64,000 nucleotides of DNA from Plazaster borealis (GCA_021014325.1 CM037469.1:15008663-15072662); one strand, 5' to 3'; numbered from the stretch's first letter, positions 42,926 to 54,740 are shown. The notes: generated from the sequence alone by a model not told the origin. Made by a program: numbers and translations.

Positions 42926-43159
42926 CGATTTGCGATTTTTGACAGATAAGTCACTTTCGGGAACAACCACGAACTGACGGACCTCTGAACCAGAGTCCAA
43001 TTGGTTTTGAAAAAGGGACTAAAATTGCTAGATGTGAATCTGTACAAAGTTGCTACTGAACACTGGGTACAGGACCAAGGTGCTGACGATATGACTAGTG
43101 TTTATCACTGCCCCATCTTGCTCCTCTCCCATACCACAGTTTCCATCCAAAACTGAGAC

Positions 43160-43830
43160 TGGAATTAAAAATAGTCAGGTTCCTTTATATGAACAAATTA
43201 CAAAGCACTTTCATAGTCACTGATGATACAGGGAACCCAACACTGGAAGTAAAAATAGTCAGGTTCCTACTAAACTATGAACAAACTACAAAGCACTTTC
43301 ATAGTCACTGATGATACAGGGAACCCAACACTGGAAGTAAAAATAGTCAGGTTCCTACTAAACTATGAACAAATTACAAAGCACTTTCATAGTCACTGAT
43401 GATACAGGGAACCCAACACTGGAAGTAAAAATAGTCAGGTCCCTTCCTATGAAAAAATTACAAAGCACTTTCATAGACACTGATGATACAGGGAACCCAA
43501 CACTGGAAGTAAAAATAGTCAAGTTCCTTCCTCTAAAAAAATTACAAACACTTTCATAGTCACTGATGACACTGGAAGTAAAAATAGTCAGGTTCCCTCA
43601 TATGAACAAATTACAAAGCACTTTCATAGTTACTGATGATACGAGGAACCCGACACTGTGGAAGTAAAAATAGTCAGGTTCCTTCATATGAACAAATTAC
43701 AAAGCACATTCATAGACACTGATGATACAGGGAACCCGACCCTTAAGTAAAAATAGTCAGGTTCCTTCATATGAAGAAATACAAGCACTTTCATAGTCAC
43801 TGATGATATGGGGAACCTGACACCAAACCA
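43160..43830. repeat. Tandem array of about 84-88 bp units, eight copies
   Basis: AAAAATAGTCAGGTTCCT recurs at about 43168, 43251, 43339, 43427, 43511, 43580, 43666 and 43749. Each unit has ACAAAGCACTTTCATAGTCA, CTGATGATACAGGGAACCC and ACACTGGAAGT. One unit (43511-43580) has lost about 17 bp. A 64-codon frame inside is a by-product. Confidence 0.93.
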
Positions 43831-43854
43831 CACCATCATGAATGTCTACTATTA

Positions 43855-44005
43855 ATATAGAGCAATAGTTTAATAGATGTTAATTTTGCATCGGGGATAA
43901 AGAATATAAATTTGTTTTTACCCTTACACCGATGCGTATTTACAAATTGGATTCTTTATCCCTGATGAAAAAATTAACATCTATTAAATCGTTGCGGTAC
44001 TCACT
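43855..44005. repeat. Foldback of TTTAATAGATGTTAA segment
   Basis: TTTAATAGATGTTAATTTTG and GGGATAAAGAATATA are mirrored at right by GGATTCTTTATCCCTGATG and TTAACATCTATTAAATCGTT, about 60 bp arms. The GTTGCGGTACTCACTGCC tail resembles the sequence at 57022-57050. Confidence 0.75.
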
Positions 44006-44324
44006 GCCAAAACATAGGAATTCGAACTGCCTCTAGCCACCGGGCACCGGGGGCATATCAGACTTAATATTTTCACAGGATGCTTTACTACCATTACCAT
44101 CTTTTTAACAAGTAATCTTTCAGATAAAAATTACACAATTTCTTTCTGGCTCATATCTAAAGTATGACCGTACCTTTAATGAAATGCTACAAAGGTATCG
44201 CAAACAATCGGTTATAATTATGATGGTGTATGACATAAATGTTAACGATCTCATTATTTTGGTCTCATTTTCTGTTGCATCTTGCCCATAAGAAGCCAAT
44301 ATGTAATTTCCTGAGTCCGAGTGG

Positions 44325-44460
44325 CGGCCATTTTGAAAAAAGCTGGCAACAATCTTGAAAAATAGCCTGGCCGGCTGTCTTAAAAAAGGGGGTAATGCGG
44401 CCATTTAAAAAAAACACCTCCTCCTTCCTTTTTTCAAAAAGGCAGGACGCTAAACAATTT
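44325..44460. repeat. Dispersed repeat J, copy 1
   Basis: AGCTGGCAACAATCTTGAAA, AATAGCCTGGCCGGCTGT, CCTCCTCCTTCCTTTTTTCA and AAAAAGGCAGGACGCTAAAC are shared with 47955-48100. Confidence 0.8.
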
Positions 44461-44469
44461 TGTTTGTTT

Positions 44470-46090
44470 TTTTTGTTATTTTTCCTAATAGAGTCATGAA
44501 ACAAACATGTCATGAATTGAACAAGAGACTGGTGGCCGATTGTGGTCAGGTGCTATAAACAGTAACCAGTATCCTTTAGGAAGTTTACACAAAAGCTATA
44601 ATTATACATACATGTATCACACCTTCCAAACAAAAACCTTACAATGTAATACAGTGTGAGTATTTGTACACTGTATAACTAATATAATCAAGGTAATACA
44701 ATGCATCCCTACACTTTAATACAATGAATCGATACATTGTAATACAATGTATCAATGTATACTTCCTGTAGATTTCATCATTGGTTTTGTTTATGTTATC
44801 ATTCACAATAATTTCATATTATAGCTTTTAAAGTAGAACACTAAAATGTCCAACACAAATATGTAATTTCGTAGAAACTATTCCAAACACTTCATTAAAA
44901 TGTTAAACATTCAAGTATTTCACTGCAGTAATAATCGCATGAGGATATAACAAAATATAAATTTACTTTTACACTTTCACCAAGTGTAATCAGCACTGTA
45001 GGGGCCCTATATACTCATTGCTTTCCAAATCCCATGTATTTTTACCAAAGTTAGGAATGTTCTACGATATTCATCTCGAGGTAGCGTTCTCCTCAAATGA
45101 AAAAACCCCCCAAACCCCTCCCCACATTAAATGACTTCTGGCGATTAACATAGCTAGCACATGTCTCCAATCTGTACTTCCCAAGTGGTGAACCAAGGGC
45201 ATTAACGACAAGATTTTTCCAAGTAAAAAGGACGCTCGTTGCTCCTCCAAGATTCTCATCTAGCATCTTCACACCCTCCCCCTCCCCACCTCCTTTCGAT
45301 TAATTGCTCATTTCAGCAGCCAGTCTTGCACCCACTACTAGATGCCCCGATGCGCTATTGCATCCATGGGCTACCATGCATAACTCCATTATTTCATATT
45401 CAACTCTGCCAAAGAGAGTGTGTGTGTGTGTGTCTCTTTGATGAAAATCTACTCCATATGATTTATCATGAGTTGTCATACACTGATAGATATGTGGGCA
45501 GCCTTTTAAAGGGGCACACACACACATATGTCTCTGCCAAATGGGTTATTATTGAGTGGGCTGCTTTAAAGGAACAGACTGTATTCAATAAATACGTGTA
45601 GTTTATTTAAGCGTATGCAGTTAGGAGGAGTATGGCTATTTGCCATTTAGTGCTCGATATGGGGGCATGGTGGTCCAACCCCCCCCACCCCCCCCCCCCC
45701 CCAAAAAAAAAAAAAATTAATAATAATAAAAATAACAAATTGTATCTTCATTTGTGTGCTTGGAATCTCAGGAATTCCTTGAAGGATTTTTTTTTTTTTT
45801 TTCTTTTTTTTTTTTTGGGGGGGGGGTACAAGTGGAAAATTGTGTGTTAAAGTATAGGAACATTTGGGGGGGGGTACTTCTGTACAAGAGGAAAATTGTG
45901 TGTTAAAGTATAGGAACATTTGGGGGGGTACCCTCTGCCCCCATGCTGGGCATTGTAGACTATTTGCCTATCAAACAGGCATTGTACTGGTGCCAAGTTC
46001 TTCTGTAGATTTATTAAATCTATCCTGTGTTTAGTTATTTTTATATTTATCCTGGGTGAGCCATTTAGTGAGAAAAAATTTGCATCTAAC
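44470..46090. other. No gene; AT-rich then homopolymer-rich
   Basis: 44640-44760 has repeated TACAATGTA/TAATACAATG words. 45680-45715 is a C run followed by an A run. 45788-45828 is a T run followed by a G run. 45830-45930 holds about 2-3 tandem copies of AAAATTGTGTGTTAAAGTAT plus AGGAACATTTGGGGGGG. Confidence 0.55.
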
Positions 46091-46094
46091 CACC

Positions 46095-46300
46095 GGGCTA
46101 GCTCGGTGGTCTAGTGGTAAGACATCTGCTCTAGCAATGCAAAGGTCGTGGGTTCGAATCCCACCCGAGTGATATGCCTGTGGATTTATTTTCACAGAAC
46201 TCGGGAAAGTACTTAGTATACATTGTGTACAGTGCTTAATACACATCGGTGTAAGGGTAAAAACCAAATTATATTCCAACATTATTGTTCGTTTTCTATT
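46095..46300 (+). mobile_element. tRNA-derived SINE family T, plus copy
   Basis: AGCTCGGTGGTCTAGTGGTA (A box) and GGTTCGAATCC (B box, 46151-46161) lie in a tRNA-like layout. The SINE body follows: GCCTGTGGATTTATTTTCAC, GAAAGTACTTAGTATACATT and ACACATCGGTGTAAGGGTAA. A diverged minus copy is at 56775-56945. CACCCGAGTGATATG breaks the acceptor stem, so it is not called a tRNA gene. Confidence 0.8.
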
Positions 46301-46309
46301 TTGCGCTAA

Positions 46310-47020
46310 TAATGTCAGTGAATACATTCTATTCTAAACATGAGGTTGGTTAACCAATGCAGAAATCTACAGGTTTTTAATACTATATGAGGGCAAGTTA
46401 GTAACAGTATCCCCCCTTGAACTCCTTATTCCCAAATGTTGCAAAGGTTCTGGGAGATCCACGCCGCGATAAAAAGGTCAGTACGAGACATAAGGAGAGG
46501 GGAACTTGTTCATCAGAATTGTGAACTTTACACACACAAATGAGGCCTCTGCATCCCGAAAGGGCTATATTACCCCCTGGTGCTTAATGAGATGATCCGC
46601 AAGACCATTAGAATGTGACCAACGCCCGTCGGTCAAAGCCTTGATGCCCCCTTGAAAATGTTACATGTACCGTAGACAATAGCGATGAATCCACAAGTTG
46701 GCCTTAAAAAAAAAGAAAAAAGGACAGACACCTCGGCTCTGTATACGGGGGAGAGGTCAGAACCCAGATAGGGGCCACCAGACATTTTCCCTTGTGACGA
46801 GTCGGCTTAACACCTGCTACTGTGCTCAACCAAGAGGTGTGACCGAGGAGGTGGGAAGGGAGACCCCCAAAGGGGCGCAATAAAGGCCTTACGAGGTGCA
46901 CTGTCTACACATACACCTTGCACATCGTACTCACAAACATTTCTATAATCACATCAAGCATGAGTTCTCATTAAAACCAAGAATGTAGTCTGTTCCCTAT
47001 CGGTGTGGCAATCGCCTCCA
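46310..47020. other. No supported gene
   Basis: There is a GC-richer patch at 46730-46890 with short frames on both strands, no recognised domain and no repeat match here. Confidence 0.4.
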
Positions 47021-47027
47021 TGCTCCT

Positions 47028-47291
47028 AGGCCCAATTTCATAGAGCTGCTTAACGGCCGATTTTGTGCTTAGTGCGCGAGTTTCCATTTCATAGCCAACC
47101 GTAAGCACACGAAAAGGCATGCTAACCGGTGCTTACTGTATGAAAATGAATGACGAAACAATAAACGAAACAAGATTGCGGCCTAATTTTCTTGCTAACA
47201 AGTGAAATACCCTTACACTTAAGCAAATTTTTCTGCTGTAGTGAGCATGCAAATTTGCTTGTCGTTAAACAGCGCTATGAAATTGGCCCCT
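47028..47291. mobile_element. Foldback family A2, uninterrupted copy
   Basis: It runs from GGCCCAATTTCATAGAGCTG to GCGCTATGAAATTGGCCCC, with GAAAAGGCATGCTAACCGGT and CTAATTTTCTTGCTAACAAG inside. It gives the empty-site state for the nested insertion at 31252. Confidence 0.85.
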
Positions 47292-47405
47292 GGTTATTGC
47301 CTTGGTGCCCTTTGAAATGTCCCAGTAGACAACATTTACATTTCTCTTGTACAAGTGCCCCTTCAGTAAAAAAAAGCTACATTGCCCTGACATGAACAAA
47401 GTACT

Positions 47406-47574
47406 GGGGCCCAATTTCATAGAGCTGCTTAAGCACAAAAGGTAGTTAAGCACAACAAAATGATGCTTACCAGAACAGGGTTACCAGCCAAAATACCACG
47501 TCCCATGCATCATTTGTGACTGGTATCCTGCTCATTTCTGCCAAGCAGAAAATTGTTAAGCAATTGGGCCCAGG
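47406..47574. mobile_element. Foldback family A copy, right arm shortened
   Basis: The left end is GGGGCCCAATTTCATAGAGC. At the right GTTAAGCAATTGGGCCC skips the usual TTTCTGCTTAAGCAGCTCTA, an internal deletion between GCAATaTT and AATTGGGCCC. Confidence 0.85.
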
Positions 47575-47954
47575 TCTGACAAGCACACTGCTATCCCTTT
47601 AAAACCTTTTCTGGTATTTCTCTAAGACTTCAGTTTCATTTAGTATTTGCTGTGCATGTGGTGAACTTATTAGTTTGAGAAATCAGGTTGAATTATGGTG
47701 TCAATAATTGATTTGAAGTGTGTGACACAAATCTTCGTTCCTAATCAACGCTTCCGTAAAGGTGTCGTCTAGTCACATTCTTCGGCAATACAATTCCTAA
47801 CCTTTGACCGCTTTGTGAAAAGTTGACCAGATAGTCTTTTGGTACACAAGGCATTCGCAAGTCTGACGAACCGGAGAATAAGCTTTGGTAGTGGGTTTGA
47901 GTCTATGTCCTCCATGTACTTCACCACTCTAGAGAACCATGGGGAAAGCCTGTG

Positions 47955-48100
47955 AAAACAGCTGGCAACCATCTTGAAAAATAGCCCGGCTGTTTTTTTT
48001 TTTTTTCTAATGTGTCGGGCAGGTTTTCAGAGAGAAAAAATAATAATAAAAATGCCCTCCTCCTTCCTTTTTTCAAAAAGGCAGGCACTAAACACGTTTT
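47955..48100. repeat. Dispersed repeat J, copy 2
   Basis: AGCTGGCAACCATCTTGAAA, AATAGCCCGGCTGT, TCCTCCTTCCTTTTTTCAAA and AAGGCAGGCACTAAAC match 44325-44460. Confidence 0.8.
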
Positions 48101-48399
48101 GAAAAATTATTTTGCCTTATCAAAATTTCTAAGAATTTTAAGATGTGGACCGTTGTCTGAATCCCTGTAGCTACTATCTGCAATAACAAGTGTCATTCTC
48201 ATTTCATTATTGAGGGACCAGGCTATTGCTACCTCGTAGCAGCCTCGATTCAGTTGGAACGGGGGACAAATAAGTTCCACCTGTGACAAAGATCCAATGG
48301 AATGGATATAGGCTTCTACCCCAAACAACAACAAATCTACCACGGAGTTAAATCAAAAACTTCAAAACAATGGCAGGCGCAAAGTACCAGCAGTACCAG

Positions 48400-48780
48400 C
48401 TGACACTTTGTACATACATGTATACAAACAATACACGAATTCCATTACAGCTAAGTGTTTCTACAATACGGTTTCGCTCTACAAACACCATGCTCCTCAA
48501 CATCCCTCGTTCTAAAACACACTTGGGGAGACCGTTCTTTCTCACATGGTGGCACCTCTCTTTGGAAGGCTCTTCCACTGAACCTCAGACTACATGTTGT
48601 AGACACTCTCTCCAGCTTCAAAACTAACTTGAAAACTCATTTGTTCAGTCTTAGCTTCATTAGCAGAGTTCATTTTCTATGCGCCAGGAGTGTCTTTCTG
48701 ACAGACATGGCGCACAACAAACATCCATTATTATTAGTATTATTATTCTTCCTCAAAATCCCTGTACATATATCCTAATT
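48400..48780 (+). pseudogene. LINE ORF2 C-terminal fragment, frameshifted
   Basis: One frame reads RFRSTNTMLLNIPRSKT. A shifted frame continues with WGDRSFSHGGTSLWKALP, then LRLHVVDTLSSFKTNLKTHL. RSxxxxLLxxPRSRT, then GDRSFSxxAPxLWNxLP and SxxSFKxxLKTHLF, is the common end of the reverse-transcriptase ORF in many animal non-LTR elements. Substitutions and the shift make it a dead 5'-truncated copy in plus orientation. Confidence 0.85.
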
Positions 48781-49035
48781 AACTGCTAATGCCATGATAC
48801 TAACCTTTGCAATACACACTCCTCTAATATCTCCAACTATACCCATTACGCTGCCATCTCCCATTCACATTATTAATTGAATATGGAAATTAAATTTGAT
48901 CATTTTTTTTGTTTGGTCCAAGGTGAATTGATCAGGGCATAATAAGGGTAAACTCATCTTGAGTCAACAAAATCAAGGCAATTACATGTACTTGCCGGTG
49001 CTACTGGAACACTCTACTCAAAGCAGACTGTGTTG

Positions 49036-49435
49036 TTAAAGGGATTGTATACGTTTGGTAATTGGAACCCACTGTTTGTTTCAATCCTATATAGATGTAT
49101 ATACACACCATAAAACTAACCAGTGAAAATTTCATTTCAAAAGGTGGTAGCGTTTTTGAGATATTGCCCGAAAATCTGGAGCGGTTATGTCCGCGCAGGA
49201 AAAATAATCTACAATTGGAATACACTATCTGAGAAACATTACTGTCAGTAAAGCTTCTCAGATTCAAATTTTTTGGGATAAAAACTGATATCTTTTTCCA
49301 TAACTGCAGTACTTCGAAGTGAAAAGTTTCTCAAGATGCATTATACTATCCAAAGCTGCTGTACTTCTTACCACGTAAGTCTTTATTGCCATTAATTTCA
49401 GGAGTCATTACCAAACATATGACCCCTTTAAAGAA
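49036..49435. mobile_element. Foldback family B copy
   Basis: The ends AAAGGGATTGTATACGTTTG and ACCAAACATATGACCCCTTT are inverted. The interior is the reverse complement of 25604-25985 (TACTTCTTACCACGTAAGTC). Confidence 0.85.
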
Positions 49436-49536
49436 CAAGGGTTGGGGTTTTTTCCCTTTGGTACAAGAGCACCTGCATGAGGGAAATTAATAACAATTTC
49501 TACTGGAACAATCTTTTGTAGCACCAAGGCAATGAC

Positions 49537-50321
49537 CGGGCCCGATTTCATAGAGCACCTTTTAGAGCAGAAAATGTTGCTTAACAATTTTCTGCTAAGC
49601 AGAAATGAGCAGGATACCACTCGCAAATGGTACATGTAACACGGTGGTTTGGCTTGTAACCTTATTCTGGTAAGCATAATTTTGTTGGAAATATTGCTGA
49701 ACAATTTTCTGCTAAGCAGAATTGAGCAGGATACCAGTCGCAAAAGGTACATGTAACATGGTAGTTTGGCTGGTAACCTTTTTCTGGTAAGCATAATTTT
49801 GTTGGAAATATTGCTTAACAATTTTCTGCTAAGCAGAATTGAGCAGGATACCAGTCGCAAATGGTACATGTAACATGGTAGTTTGGCTGGTAACCTTATT
49901 CTGGTAAGCATAATTTTGCTGGAAATATTGCTGAACAATTTTCTGCTAAGCAGAATTGAGCAGGATACCAGTCGCAAATGGTACATGTAACATGGTAGTT
50001 TGGCTGGTAACCTTTTTCTGGTAAGCATAATTTTGTTGGAAATATTGCTTAACAATTTTCTGCTAAGCAGAATTGAGCAGGATACCAGTCACAAATGGTA
50101 CATGTAACATGGTAGTTTGGCTGGTAACCTTTTTCTGGTAAGCATAATTTTGTTGGAAATATTGCTTAACAATTTTCTGCTAAGCAGAATTGAGCAGGAT
50201 ACCAGTCACAAATGGTACATGTAACATGGTAGTTTGGCTGGTAACCTTAATCTGGTAAGCATAATTTTGTTGTGCTTAGCATCATTTAGTGCTTAAGTAG
50301 CTTTATGGAACTGGGCCCAGG
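49537..50321. mobile_element. Foldback family A with internal 117-bp tandem amplification
   Basis: The outer ends are GGCCCGATTTCATAGAGC and AGCTTTATGGAACTGGGCCC. Inside, AGGATACCA recurs at 49611, 49728, 49845, 49962, 50079 and 50196, exactly 117 bp apart each time. Each unit has TAACATGGTAGTTTGGCTGG, AAGCATAATTTTGTTGGAAA and TATTGCTTAACAATTTTCTG. Because 117 is 39 codons, a 215-codon minus frame stays open. It is not a gene. Confidence 0.95.
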
Positions 50322-50335
50322 AGGGCATGGAGGCA

Positions 50336-50682
50336 GTCACTGTTTGTTTCAATCCTATATAGTTGTAAATATATACCATGAAACTAACCTGTGGAAATTT
50401 CATTTCAAAAGGTGGTAGCAATTTTGAGATATTGCTGAAAATCTGGAGCGGTTATGTCCACGCAGGAAGAATAATCTGCAATTGGAATACACAATCTGAG
50501 AAGCGTTACTGCAGTAACACTTCTCAGACTCAAATTTGTTTTGTCCATAACCGCAGTACTTCAAAGTGAAAAGTTTCTCAAAATGCATTATACTATCCAA
50601 AGCTGCAATACTTCTTACTAAGTAAGTTTTTATTGCCATTAATTTTCAGACTCATTACCAAACGAATACAGACCCTTTAAAT
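50336..50682. mobile_element. Foldback family B copy
   Basis: GTTTGTTTCAATCCTATATA, GAGCGGTTATGTCCACGCAG and CATTACCAAACGAATACAGA match 49036-49435. The left terminus is lost. Confidence 0.8.
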
Positions 50683-50898
50683 GTGAGATCCTAAATTTCA
50701 TATCAGCAACAAACCCACACGCTCACAATTCCTTTATAAGGGACCCATGACTTATTGTTTGCTTAACATTCATTTTTTTTTAAAGGACATAGTTCAATTC
50801 AGTGATCAATTTGACAAGAAAATATCACCTAGCCTTGTGTTTGATAAAGGTCCACAAAATGCATAGAATGGATGGCATAATATACAAGGTTCAGAAAC

Positions 50899-51272
50899 AT
50901 TAAAGGCACTGTACACGTTCGGTAATTACTCAAAATATATATTGGCATAAAAAGTGACTTGGTAACGAGCAACGGAGAGCTGTTGATAGTATAAAACATT
51001 GTGAGAAACGACTCCCTCTGAAGTAATGTAGTTTTTGAGAAAGAGATAATTTCTCACTAAAATAATAAAAACTTCTTGCAAGAAGTTTTTATTCCTATCT
51101 GAAAGCACACAAATTTGTACAACAAGGGTGTTTTTTCTTTCATCATTTTCTTGCAACTTCAATGACCAATTGAGCCCACATTTTCACAGGCTTGTTATTT
51201 TATGCATAGGTTGGGATACACCAAGTGAGAATACTGGTCTTTGACAATTACCAAATGTGTTCAGTGCCTGTA
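50899..51272. mobile_element. Foldback family C copy
   Basis: The left end is TTAAAGGCACTGTACACGTT and the right end is CCAAATGTGTTCAGTGCCTG. It is very close to 3776-4152 (same orientation). Confidence 0.88.
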
Positions 51273-51279
51273 TATGTAA

Positions 51280-52260
51280 GATTTAAAAAGCATCGATGAC
51301 AAAAAAAATGTCCTGAGTCAGATTCCAGATTGAGAGAAATGTTTAGGGACTGTTGACGTGATGGCCACCTTGTAGTTTAAATTGTAACAAGAATTCTCCA
51401 AAAACAATTTTTTTTTTAATCCGTGGGAAATCAGGAAAATTTTTGTTTAATCTTTGCTGATAAAGAGGTGGAAAATTCTCAATGAATTCATAATCATAAT
51501 CATAACAATACGAGACAAATATATAGTGCATAATGCAGGAGCCTCTATGTGCAACCCAAAACAGGAAAACACTGAAATATACTGTGAAAATATTTCAACA
51601 AAATCGTTTCAATCTGATCCTTAACAAGCACATTTTCTCACTGCTACAATATTTTTTTTGTCGATAAAGGATACCAAGCAAAATGCCATTTGATTTATCC
51701 AGCGTAGTGATTGGTTCCTCGCCTAAACGACTGCCTACCACAGATTTTTCAGGAAATACTTTCCGTCTAGCAAATCTAGAAAAACGAAGCACAGATCTCA
51801 GGGAAATAGATGCCAGGCACAAAACAAAAAAAGGTGTTCACCCACAACCGGAGCTGTACACATCTCAACGCCATTCCTTCATTTTTTTACAGGATGAATA
51901 TAATACAAAGTACTAGAGTACAGGCACAAACTGTGTGTGGGTGAGTAGATGTAAACAAGTTGATACCTTTTAACTCCAGCACACTGAAGATGTTTTTCCC
52001 TTTCACATGAAAACTGGACAAATGCCAATCTTTGCATGTAAAAGGGACCCAATGTCAAAACATCATTATACACTGTCACATTTAGGAAAGGGTACAACTT
52101 TTTTTCAAAATATGCATTTGGATTCTATGTATTTACGCGCGACCTTTTGTTTTTTCATGGTTGGATTTCTTTTAATTATAAATGAACACTTGTTACGATT
52201 TGTTCCTAAAACAAAACACACTTTATATCACAAACTAGAAGATTGAAATACATAAAACGT
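51280..52260. other. No supported gene; relic foldback words
   Basis: Frames at 51595-51916 overlap on opposite strands and have no motif. ATACCAAGCAAAATGCCATT and GTGATTGGTTCCTCGCC at 51670-51725 look like a decayed family A core. Confidence 0.4.
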
Positions 52261-52266
52261 TCTTGA

Positions 52267-52520
52267 AATAGTGACCCTGTACATTCCAGGGCATTTCCTG
52301 GCAGGCAAGATAACTGGTCCACAAACATTCAAAAGTTATAAAAGTAACAGCTGAACAAGTTTTGAGATGTGCCCCTTTTCGTCATAGATCAAAAGTTGAC
52401 AGCGCAATTTCCATTAAAAGATAAGATTTAATTGTTTCTTCCATCGAGCTGTGTAAAAATCATGCCTGCAGGAAGTCCAGGCTCTTTGGCTCTTTTGTAC
52501 ATATGTGAACGGTGTCACAG
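52267..52520. repeat. Dispersed repeat E, copy 2
   Basis: It is collinear with 1647-1945: TGTACATTCCAGGGCATTTC, GATGTGCCCCTTTTCGTCAT and GCAGGAAGTCCAGGCTCTTT. Confidence 0.8.
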
Positions 52521-52711
52521 TTTACAGGGTCCATACTAAAGATATTCCAATCCGTTTCCTTAAAGTTCAGTACATGAAAAAAGGAAAAGGATTTGAGGTC
52601 GCGTAAATGATATTTCTGGTCTAGTAAAGGACTGTGCTATAAGACCTGTGGTCTGGTAGGGATTTTGTCTTGTAATTTGAGCCAAGACCAAAGCCAAGTG
52701 TGAACCATCCC

Positions 52712-53116
52712 TTAAAGGTAGGGTCATAGATTGGTAAATACTCCAAAATTTAATGACCATAAAAACTTACTTGGTGAGAAGCACTGCAGCTGTTGATAGT
52801 ATAAAATGTTTCAAGAAAGGGTTCCCTTCGAAGTAATATGGTTTGAATAATTTTTTCACCCAAAACCTTTTGAATCTGACATTGCATGAATCGTTTCTCG
52901 GATTTCTAAGGGTTGGTGTCCGTTCACAAATGCTGTGGCCAGAGATGCGGTTGGTACCCGTTTGTGTGAAAATACCGTGCCAGTTTTTGTTCAGCAAGTA
53001 GACACTGTATTCAGCTGAAACTTTCACATGTGACTTTTGTCGCATCTTTCTTTATAATTGCGCCTATAAATCAGCCTCCCGTTGACAAAAAAAACCAATC
53101 TATGACCCTACCTAGA
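52712..53116. mobile_element. Foldback element with inverted ends, related to family B/C
   Basis: The left end AAAGGTAGGGTCATAGATTG pairs with the inverted right end CAATCTATGACCCTACCT. The body has AAAACTTACTTGGTGAGAAG and TTGATAGTATAAAATGTTTC like families B and C. Confidence 0.8.
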
Positions 53117-53119
53117 AAG

Positions 53120-54740
53120 ATCTCAGTCTAGAAAGTTTATAGATTGCTTCAGTGAACATTTTTCTTCTATCAAGCTATCCTGTTTATGTAGTGGGTAACA
53201 GTTACTTGTTAATAAGGCTTAATTACCACCAACCACAATCTGTGCTCACTGGACCATATCATTGTTATTCACTAAGCACCACGCTCCAGTGGGCAACAAA
53301 AGCCATATGTTGTAATCCCATATCTGGCACTTCTCTACCGTGGAGGCTTACTGTCACAAACTATTGTTATCAACTGTCAAGGGCTGTCACAAGACCCCAA
53401 GGCCATCTACAGATACAACAATTTTTGTACTTCTTTGTTTACATCCTCTCTTTTTTCTTCTATTTTAGCAATAAACACTGGTATGACTCATGATTCAACG
53501 AAGCCATAAATGTAATTTGTAAATAATTCTAGGTCGAGCAGCAATTTTTCTAAAGGATTGAGAGTTTCTTCTGTAGAGAAAACTCTTTTTATAGGGTTGA
53601 TGTAAAATTATTAGAAATTTGGTGATGTAAAATTATTAGAAATTAATTTAACATCACATCCAATTCTTGGCAGAATAAAATCCACACGTCTAACAAACAA
53701 ACCCAAACCATGTTGATTTATTCATGCACAAAAACTCATTCAGAAGTCTTAATCAAACAAAATAGCCTTCAAGAAAGACTCTGCTAGGCTCGAAACGTCA
53801 GGCCATTAACCATATTTTGCATTGATACCATAGGTCCATTTGGTTGGTAAGCAGTTTGCAACAGCTAATTCTATTTTTAAAAAAACCATAAAGAAAATGA
53901 CTGATAACATTCTCGTTTCACCAGCCACTTTCACATCCAGCGTTTAACAATCCCCATTTTTAACAGCCACTTCGACACACGTTTTAGCAGCCACTAAACC
54001 ATAATTTACAGTACCCTGTTATGTAGTCCATCAGTTAGTAGCAGCACTACTCTAAGAATGCACCTTTCAAAACAAAACCCAGCCCCGATGTATTTTAATT
54101 GGCATCTATATCACACACAGCTCCCTAATCAACAAAACTAAAACGAGGAATGATTCTCTTCCACTCAACACACAATATTAAGAGCAGTAAGTAAAGCTCA
54201 ACTGCGTACAGTCAATCACACAAACGGCTGCCATCGTCGTCGTACAAGACACAAATAAATTTCCCAGTGCATCCATCTTTTGCTCGTAATCTACGCGTGT
54301 ACAGCAATGTGTACCGAGCAATGGTATTTCGATATTCACTAGATACGCCGGAGTGATTGTGCATATTTCATACAGAGGGGGGGTATTTCCAATGTAAGCA
54401 GGCAGACATGTAGGAATCCGGTACATTTATGTACACGTAAGATGAGGTTGCCTCAACAACGGACGACGGTCCGACTGACTGGATATTATTGACAAACTGT
54501 TTGTACATGTGATGAGTCTCAGTATTGTAGGGATAGTAGAGACGGTGTCGTGATGTTTACACTACACAAAAAAAGTGACCACGAATGATCAAGGATATTT
54601 CTTGGCAGGCAAGATGTTGTGTTTTTATGGGGGTGGGTAGTTCAAATTGTGTTAATCTAATTTCTAAACAACGTCAAGAACTGTAGATGGTGACTGGTCT
54701 ATGGTTCCGATAACCCAATGTTTTGATAACCCCTTGTGAT
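53120..54740. other. No gene seen apart from the 53767 motif
   Basis: The 113-codon + frame at 53152-53493 and the 82-codon - frame at 54178-54426 have no recognised motif. A repeat of GGTGATGTAAAATTATTAGA (about 53602 and 53620) is local. AAGGATATTTCTTGGCAGGC at 54592 is a scrap of repeat E. Confidence 0.4.
53767..53804 (+). ncRNA. Hairpin-GAAACG motif, hammerhead-like remnant (speculative)
   Basis: TTCAAGAAAGACTCTGCTAG, then GCTCGAAACGTCAGGCC. It has the same arrangement as the - strand of 5916-5952, with one mismatch in the hairpin and the right flank GTCAGGCC. No surrounding coding part of a retroelement is visible. Confidence 0.25.

Noticed and set aside
43365..43559. 64-codon ORF with a repeated MNKLQSTFIVTDDTGNPTLE-like peptide
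   Set aside because: It is a by-product of the 84-88 bp tandem array. Other units break the frame.
46097..46173. Possible functional tRNA gene
   Set aside because: A and B boxes are present, but the acceptor stem is not complementary, and the same sequence with the same tail recurs at 56775-56945. It is a SINE head.
49408..50055. 215-codon minus-strand ORF
   Set aside because: It is an artefact of a 117-bp (39-codon) tandem repeat in a foldback element. The protein is a repeat of the same peptide and ends with the array.
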